A stretch of DNA of 64,000 bases from CAVRUH01 sp963822595 (GCA_963822595.1 CAWGIG010000003.1:310001-374000); one strand, 5' to 3'; positions 26,029 through 35,367 are shown, counted from the stretch's first letter. Notes: generated by a model not told the origin, from the sequence alone. Translations and numbers: made by a program.

Positions 26029-27549
26029 TTAACCTTGGCTTTGGAGATGTATGGATGTATCGTTGATCTTTGGCTTGTTGACTAAAGTATGAATTGCTTC
26101 ATACAAAGGATCGGCATCCTTGGTTTCTTTAAGAAAATTAGCTAAGTTCGTATCCTTCACAAAAATTTTCAGGATTCTTGACCAAAAATCCGGATATTTT
26201 TCCGATAAAAGATGCTCCCTTGCTGACTCTGCATGCTCTATTTGATGCTTAACATTTACCCCATACGCTTCATCTACTTTTTTCAATGCAAAAGTTAAAT
26301 CCTGAATATTTTTGCTTAAATAATCTGCGTTTTCGCTCAACAATAAATCGATGCCGTTCTCTCCCAATTTAGGACCACCCGTCTGTATAGCTAATAACAT
26401 AAATACAACCCTAAGCATGACCCTTATTAAATTCATCAAAGATGCCTTAGCTATGTTCACAGCGTTCGAGGCACCATATTGCATATCCTCAAAAGGAGCA
26501 AAAAAGGCCAGAAACGAAAAAGGAATCTGATCGAAAATCTTCATTTCTTCTTTTTTCTCTAGCAGAATCTGTTGGAGTTGATGTGAATTCTCAGGATTTA
26601 AAAGTTTTCCATTTGCTGTTAGAACAAGGGCCTTCCCCATTAAAATTCCGCTTAACAGAAAATGATCAAACACCCCAGAAATAAAGGTCTTTGCTGCGAG
26701 CAATTTATCTTTTGGCAGCAAATCGAGTTGGGAAGCGATGTTGATCGTTAAATCGGTCATCCCTTCATTTAATTTTGTTAGGTTTTCTCCGATCATTCCC
26801 TGCGATTTTATAGATTGCGATCCCATTAATAGCAGTAGCACCTCCGATTTTTGCTTTCCGGTAAATGATTCTAAGGCATTTAAGGTTCTTATCGTCGAGG
26901 AGAAGTGCTCTAACAAATGATTCACTTTTGCTTTTGGCTCATCTATTTTAGCTGAAATGAGGGACTTATTTTCTAAATTATCGAGAAATTCTACTATTGC
27001 TTTAAAGGATTCAGGATTCTTTAAATCGATTGTCAAAATGAAATCTTTGAGTTCTTTAGGAAAATCGACAATTTCGGGGTTATTGCTTATTTGATTCTGT
27101 ATTTCTACAACAACTTCGATGAGGGAATTTTCAAGGAGTGCAGAAGCGTCTTTAACATTGCTGTTAATATTTCCTAAAAACGAGGTGGCTATCGGAAATA
27201 GCTTACCGATGATTTGATAAAAGTCTTTGATTTCTAAGACTTCTGAATCAATCTCTTTGATATTTTCGGTACTCGCTTGGATGATATTTTGAGCATCTTC
27301 ATTTCCCGATGTCGAGCTTTGAAGAAAGCTCTCAATGTTTGATAGAACAGGGCTTTCTGGGTCCAAATTCAAAAACTGCCCGAGAGAGCCTATAGAAGAT
27401 CCTAGAAGGGTTTCTTGGGTTGCACCGAAAGTGTCGCGCGAAACAATAGGTTGAGGGGTAATTTTATTTACGTCTACTGGGGGGCTGGCATTTGGGAGTT
27501 TCCCTATACCTTGACTTTTTTCAGGATTGTTATTTATTGGGATAGACAT
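26029..27549 (-). CDS. Large helical hypothetical protein, possible effector
   Basis: A 506-residue protein of unknown family. The start is ATG 27549 with AAGGAG upstream; an in-frame TTG two codons earlier sits in the spacer. The first 45 residues are Asn/Pro/Ser rich without a Sec signal, as in type III leaders. The middle is helical and Leu/Ile/Glu rich, and near 375-400 there is a hydrophobic run 'SLMNLIRVMLRVVFMLLAIQ'. It might insert in a membrane or bind one through amphipathic helices. It is a single gene with large GC-rich hairpins behind it and the pdh operon before it. Inclusion-membrane protein, translocator or structural protein all remain open. Confidence 0.65.
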   Translation of the reverse strand: MSIPINNNPEKSQGIGKLPNASPPVDVNKITPQPIVSRDTFGATQETLLGSSIGSLGQFLNLDPESPVLSNIESFLQSSTSGNEDAQNIIQASTENIKEIDSEVLEIKDFYQIIGKLFPIATSFLGNINSNVKDASALLENSLIEVVVEIQNQISNNPEIVDFPKELKDFILTIDLKNPESFKAIVEFLDNLENKSLISAKIDEPKAKVNHLLEHFSSTIRTLNALESFTGKQKSEVLLLLMGSQSIKSQGMIGENLTKLNEGMTDLTINIASQLDLLPKDKLLAAKTFISGVFDHFLLSGILMGKALVLTANGKLLNPENSHQLQQILLEKKEEMKIFDQIPFSFLAFFAPFEDMQYGASNAVNIAKASLMNLIRVMLRVVFMLLAIQTGGPKLGENGIDLLLSENADYLSKNIQDLTFALKKVDEAYGVNVKHQIEHAESAREHLLSEKYPDFWSRILKIFVKDTNLANFLKETKDADPLYEAIHTLVNKPKINDTSIHLQSQG

Positions 27550-27624
27550 TAACAATCTCCTTTTTTTTATTATAGCATACTAATTATTTAAAAAGGATAA
27601 GAAAAAAGAATCAAAAAAGATTCC

Positions 27625-28911
27625 CTAAACCAGCAAAACGGCGGGGTTCTCTAGGAGATCCTGAACAGTTTTAATGAATTTGGAGGCGATGGCCCCGTCG
27701 ACGACTCGGTGGTCCGCGGATAGGGAAATATTCATGATTTTCCCAGGAATAACTTGGCCATCTTTAACTACAGGGACATTCTGAATGCCGCCTATGGCAA
27801 TAATGGCTGCCTGAGGCGGGTTAATGATGGGAAAGAAACTTTCGATGCCATACATGCCCATATTCGAGACAGTAAAAGATCCCCCCTTAAACTCATGCAT
27901 TTGGAGTTTCCCTTCTTTGGCTTTTGCAGCAAGGCTTCGAATCTCTACAGATAACTCGCCAACGTTTTTATAATCTGCATGGCGGACAATAGGAGTAATT
28001 AAGCCCTCTTCGACGGCTACTGCAACGGCAATATCTATGGTTTTATAGCGGATAATGGTGTTATTTACCGAGTTAAAACCACTATTGACCTCGGGATGTT
28101 TCCTGAGGGCGAGGGCACAAGCTCGGACAACAAAATCATTCAGGGTCAATTTTATTCCCTGATTCATGAGCTGTTGTCTTATTTGCACAAGAGGAATAGC
28201 ATTAATGCTCTGCTGAACATAGAAATGGGGAATAAAAGTTTTAGCCTCTTGGAGTCTGCGGGCGATCACTTGTCGCATCGGAGAAAGCTTTTCCTCTTCA
28301 TAAGTACCAGGTTTGAAACTAGGAGTTTCTCGGCTTCCAAAGACAGCTAAGCCACTTTTTTGCGCTCTATCGAGATCTTCCTTAACGATTCTTCCTCCAG
28401 GACCTGTCCCTTTGACAGTTGTTAAATCGAGACCTTGGTCTTTTGCTAATTTTTTAGCCAATGGCGAAACCTTCAGTCGTCCTTCAATAGACTCGCTGGG
28501 AACTTCAAAAGTGTAATTTTCTAGCGGTTCTTCGGGGACAAAAGCTGCAGAGGCCATTGTCGCCGTCTTTTCAGGCTGCTTCGCTTTTGGCTGTTCGGTT
28601 GTTTCCTCAGCCTTCACTGGCACGGGTTTTTCTTCGATTCCTTCGGGCTTATAACCTTTGATGTCTTCGTCTTTTGTTTCTGTGAAAACAGCAATGGGTT
28701 GGTTGACGACGACATCATCGCCTTCTTTTGCCAAAATTTTGCGGAGGAATCCCCCATCAAGAGCATTGTGTTCTACTGTTGCTTTATCGGTAGCTACCTC
28801 TATTAATAGATCGCCAGGTTCGACGATGTCTCCTTCTTTTTTGTGCCATTTTACAAGGGTTCCGGATTCCATTGTCGGTGAAAGCTTTGGCATCGTTAAT
28901 GTAAAAGGCAT
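27625..28911 (-). CDS. pdhC: Pyruvate dehydrogenase E2, dihydrolipoyl acetyltransferase
   Basis: A 428-residue E2 core of the pyruvate dehydrogenase complex, which moves acetyl groups from the E1 active site to CoA. The lipoyl domain is at 1-80, with the modified Lys43 in ATDKATVEH. An Ala/Pro/Glu-rich linker (85-140) leads to the E1/E3-binding domain at about 150-185 ('VSPLAKKLAKDQGLDL', 'GPGGRIVKEDL'), and the acyltransferase domain ends in SADHRVVDGAI. A single lipoyl domain is present. It is third in pdhA-pdhB-pdhC, with 13 bases from pdhB. E3 (lpd) is not in the window. Confidence 0.95.
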   Translation of the reverse strand: MPFTLTMPKLSPTMESGTLVKWHKKEGDIVEPGDLLIEVATDKATVEHNALDGGFLRKILAKEGDDVVVNQPIAVFTETKDEDIKGYKPEGIEEKPVPVKAEETTEQPKAKQPEKTATMASAAFVPEEPLENYTFEVPSESIEGRLKVSPLAKKLAKDQGLDLTTVKGTGPGGRIVKEDLDRAQKSGLAVFGSRETPSFKPGTYEEEKLSPMRQVIARRLQEAKTFIPHFYVQQSINAIPLVQIRQQLMNQGIKLTLNDFVVRACALALRKHPEVNSGFNSVNNTIIRYKTIDIAVAVAVEEGLITPIVRHADYKNVGELSVEIRSLAAKAKEGKLQMHEFKGGSFTVSNMGMYGIESFFPIINPPQAAIIAIGGIQNVPVVKDGQVIPGKIMNISLSADHRVVDGAIASKFIKTVQDLLENPAVLLV

Positions 28912-28924
28912 AGACCTAGAACTC

Positions 28925-29902
28925 CTATAAATTTTTAACTTTTTTCACAGCCGCTAAAATTCTTTCTACGGTCGGGAGGGTTTCTCGCTCTAATCCCTTT
29001 GCATAAGGCATCGGCGTTTCTTTTTGGGCAACCCTTTCAATGGGGGCATCGAGAAAATCAAAACAATGTTCCATGATCTCGAACCCGACTTCGGCGCATA
29101 TACCACCAAAGATATGACCTTCCTCCACTAAAACACAAGAATTTGTTTTACGAATGGATTGGGCGATGGTCGTTATATCTAAAGGTTTGATTGTTTGAAG
29201 GTCGATCACTTCTGCTTGAATCCCCTTCTTTGCTAGCTCTTGGGCAGCATTGAGGCAAAATCCGACCATGCGACCATGAGAAACGAGCGTGATATCTTTC
29301 CCTTCTTTAACTCGATTGGCTTTTCCGATAGGAACGAGATATTCCTCTACAGGAATTTCCATTTTATCGCCGTAGGAGAGCTCATTTTCTAAGAATAAAA
29401 CGGGGTTATTATTTCTGATAGCAGACTTCAGAAGGCCTTTGGCATTATAAGCGTTGCTCGGGGCGATGACGATAATTCCCGGGATATTGGAATAAAGGGC
29501 CTCCACGCAATGGGAGTGTTGGCAGGACACCTGAGCGGCAGTTCCGTTGGGGCCTCTGAATACGATCGGCACAGAAAATCGGCCGCCCGACATGTAAAAT
29601 GTTTTGGCAGCATTAGAGATAATTTGATCCGCTGCAACAAAAGAGAAGTTAAAGCTCATGAACTCGACAACAGGACGCAGGCCGCACATGGCAGCTCCCA
29701 CACCGAGTCCGGCGAATGCCGATTCGCAAATGGGGGTGTCGTAGATACGCTTTGGACCCCATTTGTCAAGCAACCCTTTAGTGATTTTGTAGGCCCCGTT
29801 GTATTCGCCGACCTCTTCACCGATGATGAAGACATTTTCATCGCGGGTCATTTCCTCATCGAGAGCTTGTCGGAGGGCTTCGCGGATATCGATCAGTTGC
29901 AT
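28925..29902 (-). CDS. pdhB: Pyruvate dehydrogenase E1 beta
   Basis: A 325-residue transketolase-like E1 beta subunit, forming the thiamine-diphosphate active site together with PdhA. ATG 29902 (MQLIDIREAL) is preferred because it begins the conserved N-terminus and lies just after the pdhA stop; a longer in-frame reading to 29974 overlaps pdhA and is unlike the family. Motifs are 'VFIIGEEVGEYNGAYKITKG', 'RIYDTPICESAFAG' and the C-terminal domain 'VVEFMSFNF...' to 'PYAKGLERE'. Length is standard. Middle gene of the pdhABC operon. Confidence 0.95.
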   Translation of the reverse strand: MQLIDIREALRQALDEEMTRDENVFIIGEEVGEYNGAYKITKGLLDKWGPKRIYDTPICESAFAGLGVGAAMCGLRPVVEFMSFNFSFVAADQIISNAAKTFYMSGGRFSVPIVFRGPNGTAAQVSCQHSHCVEALYSNIPGIIVIAPSNAYNAKGLLKSAIRNNNPVLFLENELSYGDKMEIPVEEYLVPIGKANRVKEGKDITLVSHGRMVGFCLNAAQELAKKGIQAEVIDLQTIKPLDITTIAQSIRKTNSCVLVEEGHIFGGICAEVGFEIMEHCFDFLDAPIERVAQKETPMPYAKGLERETLPTVERILAAVKKVKNL

Positions 29903-29912
29903 TTTTATTTCT

Positions 29913-30893
29913 TTAGGGGGCATAGACATCCTCCTCAAGGGTAACAGGATTCGGATCCGGTGATTCTTCAGCAAATTTCATGGAAGCCATCACCTTTTCA
30001 CGAATTTCTTTATCGAGTTTTTTAAATTCATCTTCATCGATTTCTAAGTTGCCTTTGAGAATTTCTATTGGATCCTTTTTCATTTCTTCTTTGAGATTTT
30101 CTTTTGTGCGATAGAGGCCCGGATCTGAAACGGAATGTCCTTTAAAGCGGGAAGTGATGCATTCAATTAATACCGGTCTTCCGGTTTTAAGAACCTCTTG
30201 ATAAGCCTCTTGGAAGCCTTGGTAGCAAGCAACGAAATCCATTCCATTCAAAGTATAGCCTTTGATATTATAAGCGGGGGCAAAATGTTCAGCCATTCCT
30301 TTCACGCAGATAGCTCTTTCGACGGAGGTGCCCATACCCCATCCATTGTTTTCGATGACGAAGATGCATGGAAGGCTCCACAGGGAAGCTAGATTGAGGC
30401 ATTCATGAAAGACCCCTTGAGCTACGGCGCCATCACCGAAGAAACAAGTGGCAACTTGGTCTTTGATATTTTTATATTTTAGGGCAAAAGCGGCACCGAT
30501 AGCGGTGGGGAGTTGTCCTGCGACAATACCAAAACCGCCAAGCAGTCTATCGGTATAGAGATGCATTGATCCCCCTCTTCCTTTAGCATTTCCCGTGATT
30601 TTTCCGTAGAGTTCTGCCATGACTTCATCTGGGGTGGCACCTAAAAGAAGCGCTAGGGCGTGGCATCTGTAGGAAGTAATCCACCAGTTGTTTTGTCCCA
30701 TTGCCATGACTGCAGCCGTTTGGATAGCTTCTTGTCCGATATAGGAGTGAAAGAATCCTCCGATTTTCCCTTGAAGGTAGGCCGATTCGGCCCGCAGTTC
30801 AAAGTTGCGGATGAGAAGCATTTTTTTTAGGGCTTCTTGTAACAATTCTTTGTTTTTCATGTTATCGTTCATCCCTTTTCTGTCAGGAGACAT
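29913..30893 (-). CDS. pdhA: Pyruvate dehydrogenase E1 alpha
   Basis: The 326-residue E1 alpha subunit, which decarboxylates pyruvate with thiamine diphosphate and passes the acetyl unit to PdhC. The cofactor motif is clear as 'CFFGDGAVAQGVFHECLNLA', with 'RGGSMHLY' near 95 and 'SVSDPGLYRTKE' for the flexible loop. Several in-frame ATG codons lie at the start (30893, 30872, 30860); the conserved sequence begins at about residue 14, so the true start is uncertain within 11 codons. First gene of pdhABC; the yggS gene follows upstream on the same strand after 24 bases. Confidence 0.95.
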   Translation of the reverse strand: MSPDRKGMNDNMKNKELLQEALKKMLLIRNFELRAESAYLQGKIGGFFHSYIGQEAIQTAAVMAMGQNNWWITSYRCHALALLLGATPDEVMAELYGKITGNAKGRGGSMHLYTDRLLGGFGIVAGQLPTAIGAAFALKYKNIKDQVATCFFGDGAVAQGVFHECLNLASLWSLPCIFVIENNGWGMGTSVERAICVKGMAEHFAPAYNIKGYTLNGMDFVACYQGFQEAYQEVLKTGRPVLIECITSRFKGHSVSDPGLYRTKENLKEEMKKDPIEILKGNLEIDEDEFKKLDKEIREKVMASMKFAEESPDPNPVTLEEDVYAP

Positions 30894-30917
30894 TATATTT
30901 TGCTGCTCAATTTTTTT

Positions 30918-31565
30918 CTACCTAAATAGTGAGCTCCCGATACGCAATAAAGTTGCCCCTTCAGCAATAGCCAGAGGGTAGTCTTGTGACATTCCCATGG
31001 AAAGGTGATATGTTTTGAGTTTTTCTCCGAGATTCCTAAGAGCTGCGAAGCAATTTCTGATGATTTTTTCGTCTTTGACCGGAGGCGCCATCGTCATTAA
31101 CCCTTCTACTACGATCCCTTTGAGCTCTTCGACCTCGCCATATCTCTTGAGCCATTCCTCAGGGTTTAATCCGTGCTTTGTCGTTTCCCCCGAAGCATTA
31201 GCTTGAAGAAGGATGGAAGTTTTTAAACCCGCTTCGAGGCTGCATTCTGAGATCTTTTTTGCCAATTCAGGAGAATCCACAGAATGGATAAGTTTAAATT
31301 TGCCGATCACTTTTCGGACTTTATTTTTTTGCAGTGTCCCAATGAAATGCCAATCGATATCTTTTGGAAGCTGTTGTATTTTCTCAAGGGCGGCATCCAC
31401 CCGGCTTTCGCCAAAATTACGGCAACCGGCGTGGTATAGGGGCATCATTTCTTCAGGAGTATGACCTTTTGTCACGGCAACAAGGGTTATCCAATTCGGA
31501 TCGCGCTCATTTTCTGCGGCGATTTTTTCAATTCGATTGAGTATTTGTTGGTAGTGATTTTCGAT
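30918..31565 (-). CDS. yggS: YggS-type PLP-binding protein
   Basis: A PLP homeostasis protein of the YggS/PROSC family, a single alanine-racemase-like barrel without enzymatic partner. The PLP Lys is in VAVTK, with 'HFIGTLQKNKVRKVIG' and the C-terminal 'LSMGMSQDYPLAIAEGATLLRIGSSLF' (read in parts) as family marks. The first ordinary start is GTG at 31475, but that would begin only two residues before the PLP Lys. The frame continues upstream without a stop as 'AIENHYQQILNRIEKIAAEN', clearly the family's first helix. The best-placed initiator is ATC at 31565, eight bases after AAAGGG, with the stop of the preceding gene in between. I use 31565; the alternative is 31475 or a sequence error. Confidence 0.8.
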   Translation of the reverse strand: MENHYQQILNRIEKIAAENERDPNWITLVAVTKGHTPEEMMPLYHAGCRNFGESRVDAALEKIQQLPKDIDWHFIGTLQKNKVRKVIGKFKLIHSVDSPELAKKISECSLEAGLKTSILLQANASGETTKHGLNPEEWLKRYGEVEELKGIVVEGLMTMAPPVKDEKIIRNCFAALRNLGEKLKTYHLSMGMSQDYPLAIAEGATLLRIGSSLFR

Positions 31566-31567
31566 GG

Positions 31568-32032
31568 CTACATCCCTTTGGGTTTGTTCATTATTTCTTG
31601 AATGACGATGGCATCCTGAAGGGATTTTAATTTAACAAAGTAACGATTGGATTCAGGAGTATCCACTTTTCTTTTTATAAAAGCTCCCTTATGGATGTCG
31701 AAGGCCTTATCCGGGGTATCGAGTTCTATTTTGAGTGGCGCTGGTGGCACTGGAGAGGTTGGAGTGTCGAGTACAATTTTAGGTTCCCTATTTGTAATTT
31801 TAGGAGAAGGTATAGGGGGTAACTCTGTTTTTACATGCTCCACTTCCTGCTCGTCTTCCTCCTCTTCGAAATATTCTTTTTGAACTTTTTTATGCATTCG
31901 TTTTTTATTTTCTTCGGCTTCTAGTCGTTCAAAGTTTTCCAATGATTCTTTCTTTTCTCGATTTCGCTTCAAAGAAAGAAGCACAGAGGCAATCATGATC
32001 AAGGTAAAGGCGAAAAATTCTAAAACTTCCAT
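31568..32032 (-). CDS. Membrane-anchored acidic protein in the floA operon
   Basis: A 154-residue protein of unknown family. Residues 5-20 are a membrane helix ('FFAFTLIMIASVLL'), then a charged coiled coil (24-70, ending in E/D-rich EEEEDEQEVEH), a Pro-rich linker (75-105) and a short globular tail. This layout suits a cytoplasmic linker protein tied to the membrane microdomains organised by FloA. It lies 3 bases after floA and its end almost touches yggS, so all are co-transcribed. No enzymatic motif is seen. Confidence 0.75.
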   Translation of the reverse strand: MEVLEFFAFTLIMIASVLLSLKRNREKKESLENFERLEAEENKKRMHKKVQKEYFEEEEDEQEVEHVKTELPPIPSPKITNREPKIVLDTPTSPVPPAPLKIELDTPDKAFDIHKGAFIKRKVDTPESNRYFVKLKSLQDAIVIQEIMNKPKGM

Positions 32033-32035
32033 AGA

Positions 32036-33043
32036 TTAACCTTCGTGGGTGCTTATATCATCTGTAGGTTTCGCAATCGAGCTTCTCATATCGGAATCTG
32101 CCTGGATGTTTTGGATACGAACATAATCCATGACACCTAGATTTCCCATTTTGAAAGCTTCGGCCATAGCTAGAGGAACAGCAGCTCTAGCTTCGACAAG
32201 TCGCGATTCCGATTCTTTGATTTTGGCAATATTTTCTTGTTCCGTAGCCACTGCCAACGCCCTTCGTTTTTCCGCTTCGGCCTGGAAGATCCCCATATCG
32301 GCTTTAGCTTTAGCAAGACGTAGGATGGCTCCGACGTTTTCTCCGATTTGTATTTCTACGATATCCAAAGATAAGATCACAAAGGCTGTAGAGGAGTCGA
32401 GTCCTTTATCGAGCACTCGGCGAGAAATATCATGAGGCGATTCCAAAACTGTTTGATAATTTTCAGCAGCTCCGATTGCGCTTACAATCCCCTCACCTAC
32501 ACGGGCGATGATTGTTTCTTCTGTAGCGCCGCCGACGAGCTGTTGTAAGTTTGTTCGCACTGTCACCCTAGCTCGCACAAGAACCTGAATTCCATCTTTT
32601 GCAACCCCTGTCATAAAACCGCCGTGACTCGGACAATCAATGACTTTTGGATTCACCGAAGTTTCAATCGCTTGACGGAGATCGCGTCCGGCGAGGTCGA
32701 TAGCAGTTGCTTGCCTCCAGTCTAGGGAAATGTTTGCCTTATCTGCGGCAATCATCGCTCTGACGACTTCGAGAACATGTCCCCCGGCTAGATAATGGGT
32801 CTCAAGATCGGCAACAGTGATCATTTTGAGTCCGGCTTTGAAGGAATTGATTCGTGCCGAAACGATGATATGAGGAGGAATTTTACGGAGGCTCATTCCG
32901 ATGATATTTGTTAGAGGGATGGGAGTCCCTGAAACGAAGGCTTGAAACCACAAGCTGAAAAATCGGAACAACATCGCAAACAAGATGATTCCTATGAATG
33001 CTAATATGATGGTGAAAAATCCAAAACCTAATCCGATATCCAT
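32036..33043 (-). CDS. floA: Flotillin-like protein FloA
   Basis: A 335-residue membrane scaffold protein of the FloA/YqfA type. An N-terminal membrane hairpin (7-30) is followed by the SPFH-like region with 'AGGHVLEVVRAMIAADKANI' and 'WRQATAIDLAGRDL', then an Ala/Glu-rich coiled coil ('LAKAKADMGIFQAEAEKRRA'). FloA oligomers organise ordered membrane domains and partner NfeD proteins. Two nfeD genes lie directly upstream (2-3 base gaps), the arrangement known from Bacillus yqeZ-yqfA. FloA-type flotillins are common outside Proteobacteria. Confidence 0.93.
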   Translation of the reverse strand: MDIGLGFGFFTIILAFIGIILFAMLFRFFSLWFQAFVSGTPIPLTNIIGMSLRKIPPHIIVSARINSFKAGLKMITVADLETHYLAGGHVLEVVRAMIAADKANISLDWRQATAIDLAGRDLRQAIETSVNPKVIDCPSHGGFMTGVAKDGIQVLVRARVTVRTNLQQLVGGATEETIIARVGEGIVSAIGAAENYQTVLESPHDISRRVLDKGLDSSTAFVILSLDIVEIQIGENVGAILRLAKAKADMGIFQAEAEKRRALAVATEQENIAKIKESESRLVEARAAVPLAMAEAFKMGNLGVMDYVRIQNIQADSDMRSSIAKPTDDISTHEG

Positions 33044-33045
33044 AA

Positions 33046-33519
33046 TTATTTATCCTTTTTGTGCAATTTTACATTCAAACTTTCTCCGTCGCCACTGACG
33101 ACAATGATTTCTTCGCCTTTAGGGAGATATCCGCTTAAAGATATGGCCGGGAGCTTTTTTTTATCAACCAATATAAATCCGCCGGGTTTGAGATCTGTCA
33201 GTACTATACCTACTTTTCCTATCGCCGTTTTATCATAAGCTGTAGCAATATAACCTTCCTGGTCTTGTCCTGAATAAATACTATATCCAGGTTTAGCCGT
33301 TCGAATTTTCCAAAGAGTATATTTGAAAAGAACCGGCAGGAATAAAATAATTGCCAAAACGTAAACGATTGTCCAAAGAACGGATTGAAAGGTTATTGCG
33401 AAATAATAAATGCTAGCAACAAGAGCAATGCCTCCCAAAACTCCTAAGAGACCACCCGGAAGAAAGAACTCCAAAAAGATGAGAAGAAATCCAACGAATG
33501 CAATAAGAAAGGGAAGCAT
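33046..33519 (-). CDS. Short NfeD-like membrane protein
   Basis: A 157-residue NfeD protein without the protease domain. Two membrane helices are seen at about 4-22 ('FLIAFVGFLLIFLEFFLPGG') and 28-65, then a C-terminal OB-fold 'IGKVGIVLTDLKPGGFI' to 'KGEEIIVVSGDGESL'. Such proteins bind the flotillin partner. It lies between the large NfeD protease gene and floA with one-to-two base gaps; three consecutive genes form one module. Confidence 0.85.
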   Translation of the reverse strand: MLPFLIAFVGFLLIFLEFFLPGGLLGVLGGIALVASIYYFAITFQSVLWTIVYVLAIILFLPVLFKYTLWKIRTAKPGYSIYSGQDQEGYIATAYDKTAIGKVGIVLTDLKPGGFILVDKKKLPAISLSGYLPKGEEIIVVSGDGESLNVKLHKKDK

Positions 33520-33520
33520 A

Positions 33521-35122
33521 CTATTCTTCTCCTTCTTGTTTCATCACGACAATGACGTTACCATCAATTCTCGCAACGACAATGCGTGTTCCCTTCTCTA
33601 GGTATTCCCCTTCTGATAAGGCATCATAGATATTATCATTAATGATGACCTTTCCCGTGGGACGCAGGGTCGCGATTACTTTCCCCTCGACGCCAGGCTG
33701 CGGAAGCGACTTCGGATTGGGTCCTGCAACATACCCTTCCTTGGCAGATTGTTCTCCGCCTACGAGCATCAATCGACTATAGCGATGGAGCGATGGCATT
33801 ACATAGCGACCAATTAAAAGAATAATGCCTAAACTCAGAAGAATTGTTCCTGCCACCCAAGTGAGGTGGCGCATGAACGTTTCGCCGGCGGCATTGAAAG
33901 TTTGGGTATCGAATTCGTAGTTGACATTTTCCAACCCCGGAAGCATCAAACCAAAGAGTCCGATAATAAAAAAAGCGACACCAATAAGGGCAAGGAGTCC
34001 GAAAGTAGGTATTAAAAACAGATCAATGGCAACAAAGGCCAATCCAACAACCACTAATATCAACTCGAGCATATTGCCAATTTCTTGGGAGAAGCTGGAC
34101 ATAATGATGAGCGACAAGCATGCAACGGCAATGGAACCCGGAATTCCGGCACCCGGATGATTGAACTCGATATAAAATCCGAGGACTAATCCAAGAAGCA
34201 AAATTGAATTCACCAGAGGATTAGCAAGCAGAACAAAAAAGTGTGTTTTCCAGTCCATTTGGTAAGCGTGAATTGTTGCTTGGGGAATTTTATCGAAAAA
34301 AGGAGTGTGAAACAGAATGTTTTTGCTTGCTGGCCAGATACCCTTTTGGAGTTCTTCTTCGGTTATAGGTTCGGTTTTTTCACTAGGGAGCATGATATCA
34401 GCAACGCCGTATTGAATAAGCTGATCAGCGCGTAGGGTCAAGAGCTTCCCTTTAGGAGAAATCATGATATCGGGATTGGGTCCTGTTTTGATGATTTGAT
34501 CATCTGAATTGAGTTTAACGATTTTGCCTTCTCTCATGACTAGAATGGCATCTTTGTCTACCATAGCTTCGGCAATGAAAGGATTACGGTCGAAAAAAGA
34601 GGCGCGATTTGCGAAATCGGCACGGACCGCAGAGTTTACTTTTTCGGAGGCCGTTGTCATTTGGCCGCCTTCGCCTATTGTGATGGGTTCGGCGGCTCCC
34701 ATGGCGCCGTCTTTGACGACAGCGATGAAGCGGCAAGAATAGGCAATCATGGCCCCTGCGGAAATGGCCCAATTATCGATAACTGCGACGATAGGAATGT
34801 TGTACTGCGTGTCCAATTTTTTGAGTTCATCTGAAATTTTTTCAGCCGCGAAAAGTTCTCCGCCAGGCGTATTTAATTCCAGGATGATGAATAGAGGTTT
34901 TGTTTTCTTGTAGTATTCGGCAGCTTTGTGGATATAAAGCCATGTGGCTTGATTGATTTCGCCATTTTTATCGTTGATTTGGATGAGGCCAACTTGGTTT
35001 GGTCCTGATGGATTGAACTTAATATATTTTTCTAATTTTTTTTCAAGAATATCATTTTCAGCATGAACAGAAATAAAAGAGAAGAAAAAAAGAAAAGTAA
35101 ATAATTTAATTAAGTATGTCAT
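33521..35122 (-). CDS. NfeD-family membrane serine protease
   Basis: A 533-residue exported and membrane protein (NfeD1b/YqeZ type). Residues 1-22 are a signal peptide. A ClpP/SDH-like protease domain spans about 40-260, with 'LNTPGGELFAAEKISDEL' and the nucleophile Ser in DNWAISAGAM near 118, general base Lys expected near 'VKDGAMGA'. Four to five membrane helices lie between 290 and 440, and the C-terminal OB-fold is 'GVEGKVIATLRPTGKVI'. In archaea and bacteria this protease cleaves stomatin/flotillin-type partners, here FloA two genes later. It opens the nfeD-nfeD-floA-hyp-yggS operon. Confidence 0.9.
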   Translation of the reverse strand: MTYLIKLFTFLFFFSFISVHAENDILEKKLEKYIKFNPSGPNQVGLIQINDKNGEINQATWLYIHKAAEYYKKTKPLFIILELNTPGGELFAAEKISDELKKLDTQYNIPIVAVIDNWAISAGAMIAYSCRFIAVVKDGAMGAAEPITIGEGGQMTTASEKVNSAVRADFANRASFFDRNPFIAEAMVDKDAILVMREGKIVKLNSDDQIIKTGPNPDIMISPKGKLLTLRADQLIQYGVADIMLPSEKTEPITEEELQKGIWPASKNILFHTPFFDKIPQATIHAYQMDWKTHFFVLLANPLVNSILLLGLVLGFYIEFNHPGAGIPGSIAVACLSLIIMSSFSQEIGNMLELILVVVGLAFVAIDLFLIPTFGLLALIGVAFFIIGLFGLMLPGLENVNYEFDTQTFNAAGETFMRHLTWVAGTILLSLGIILLIGRYVMPSLHRYSRLMLVGGEQSAKEGYVAGPNPKSLPQPGVEGKVIATLRPTGKVIINDNIYDALSEGEYLEKGTRIVVARIDGNVIVVMKQEGEE

Positions 35123-35200
35123 AATTTTCTATAAACGTTGTTTAAACTTAAGATATCTTAAAATTGGGTTTTGGGCAACGGGGAAAGAATGGGTAGATCG

Positions 35201-35361
35201 CATAGACACAATTAACAGGATAAGCAAGATCGCAAGCGGCACGATAAGAAAAGGATAAGAAAAGAAAAGATGGTTTTAAAAACATCCTAAATCATTTTTT
35301 CTTATCCTTTTTTATCCTGCCGCTTGCGATCCTGCTTATCTTGTTATTTCGTTTCTATATG
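35201..35361. repeat. Family B long inverted repeat (copy 2)
   Basis: Same words as the copy at 18715 (AACAGGATAAGC, ATCGCAAGCGGC) and a right arm ending in CTTATCTTGTTATTTCG. This copy has more arm mismatches (for example CACGAT against ATCCTG), suggesting age. It sits after the stop of hemL and before the nfeD promoter. Confidence 0.88.
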
Positions 35362-35367
35362 CATCCA

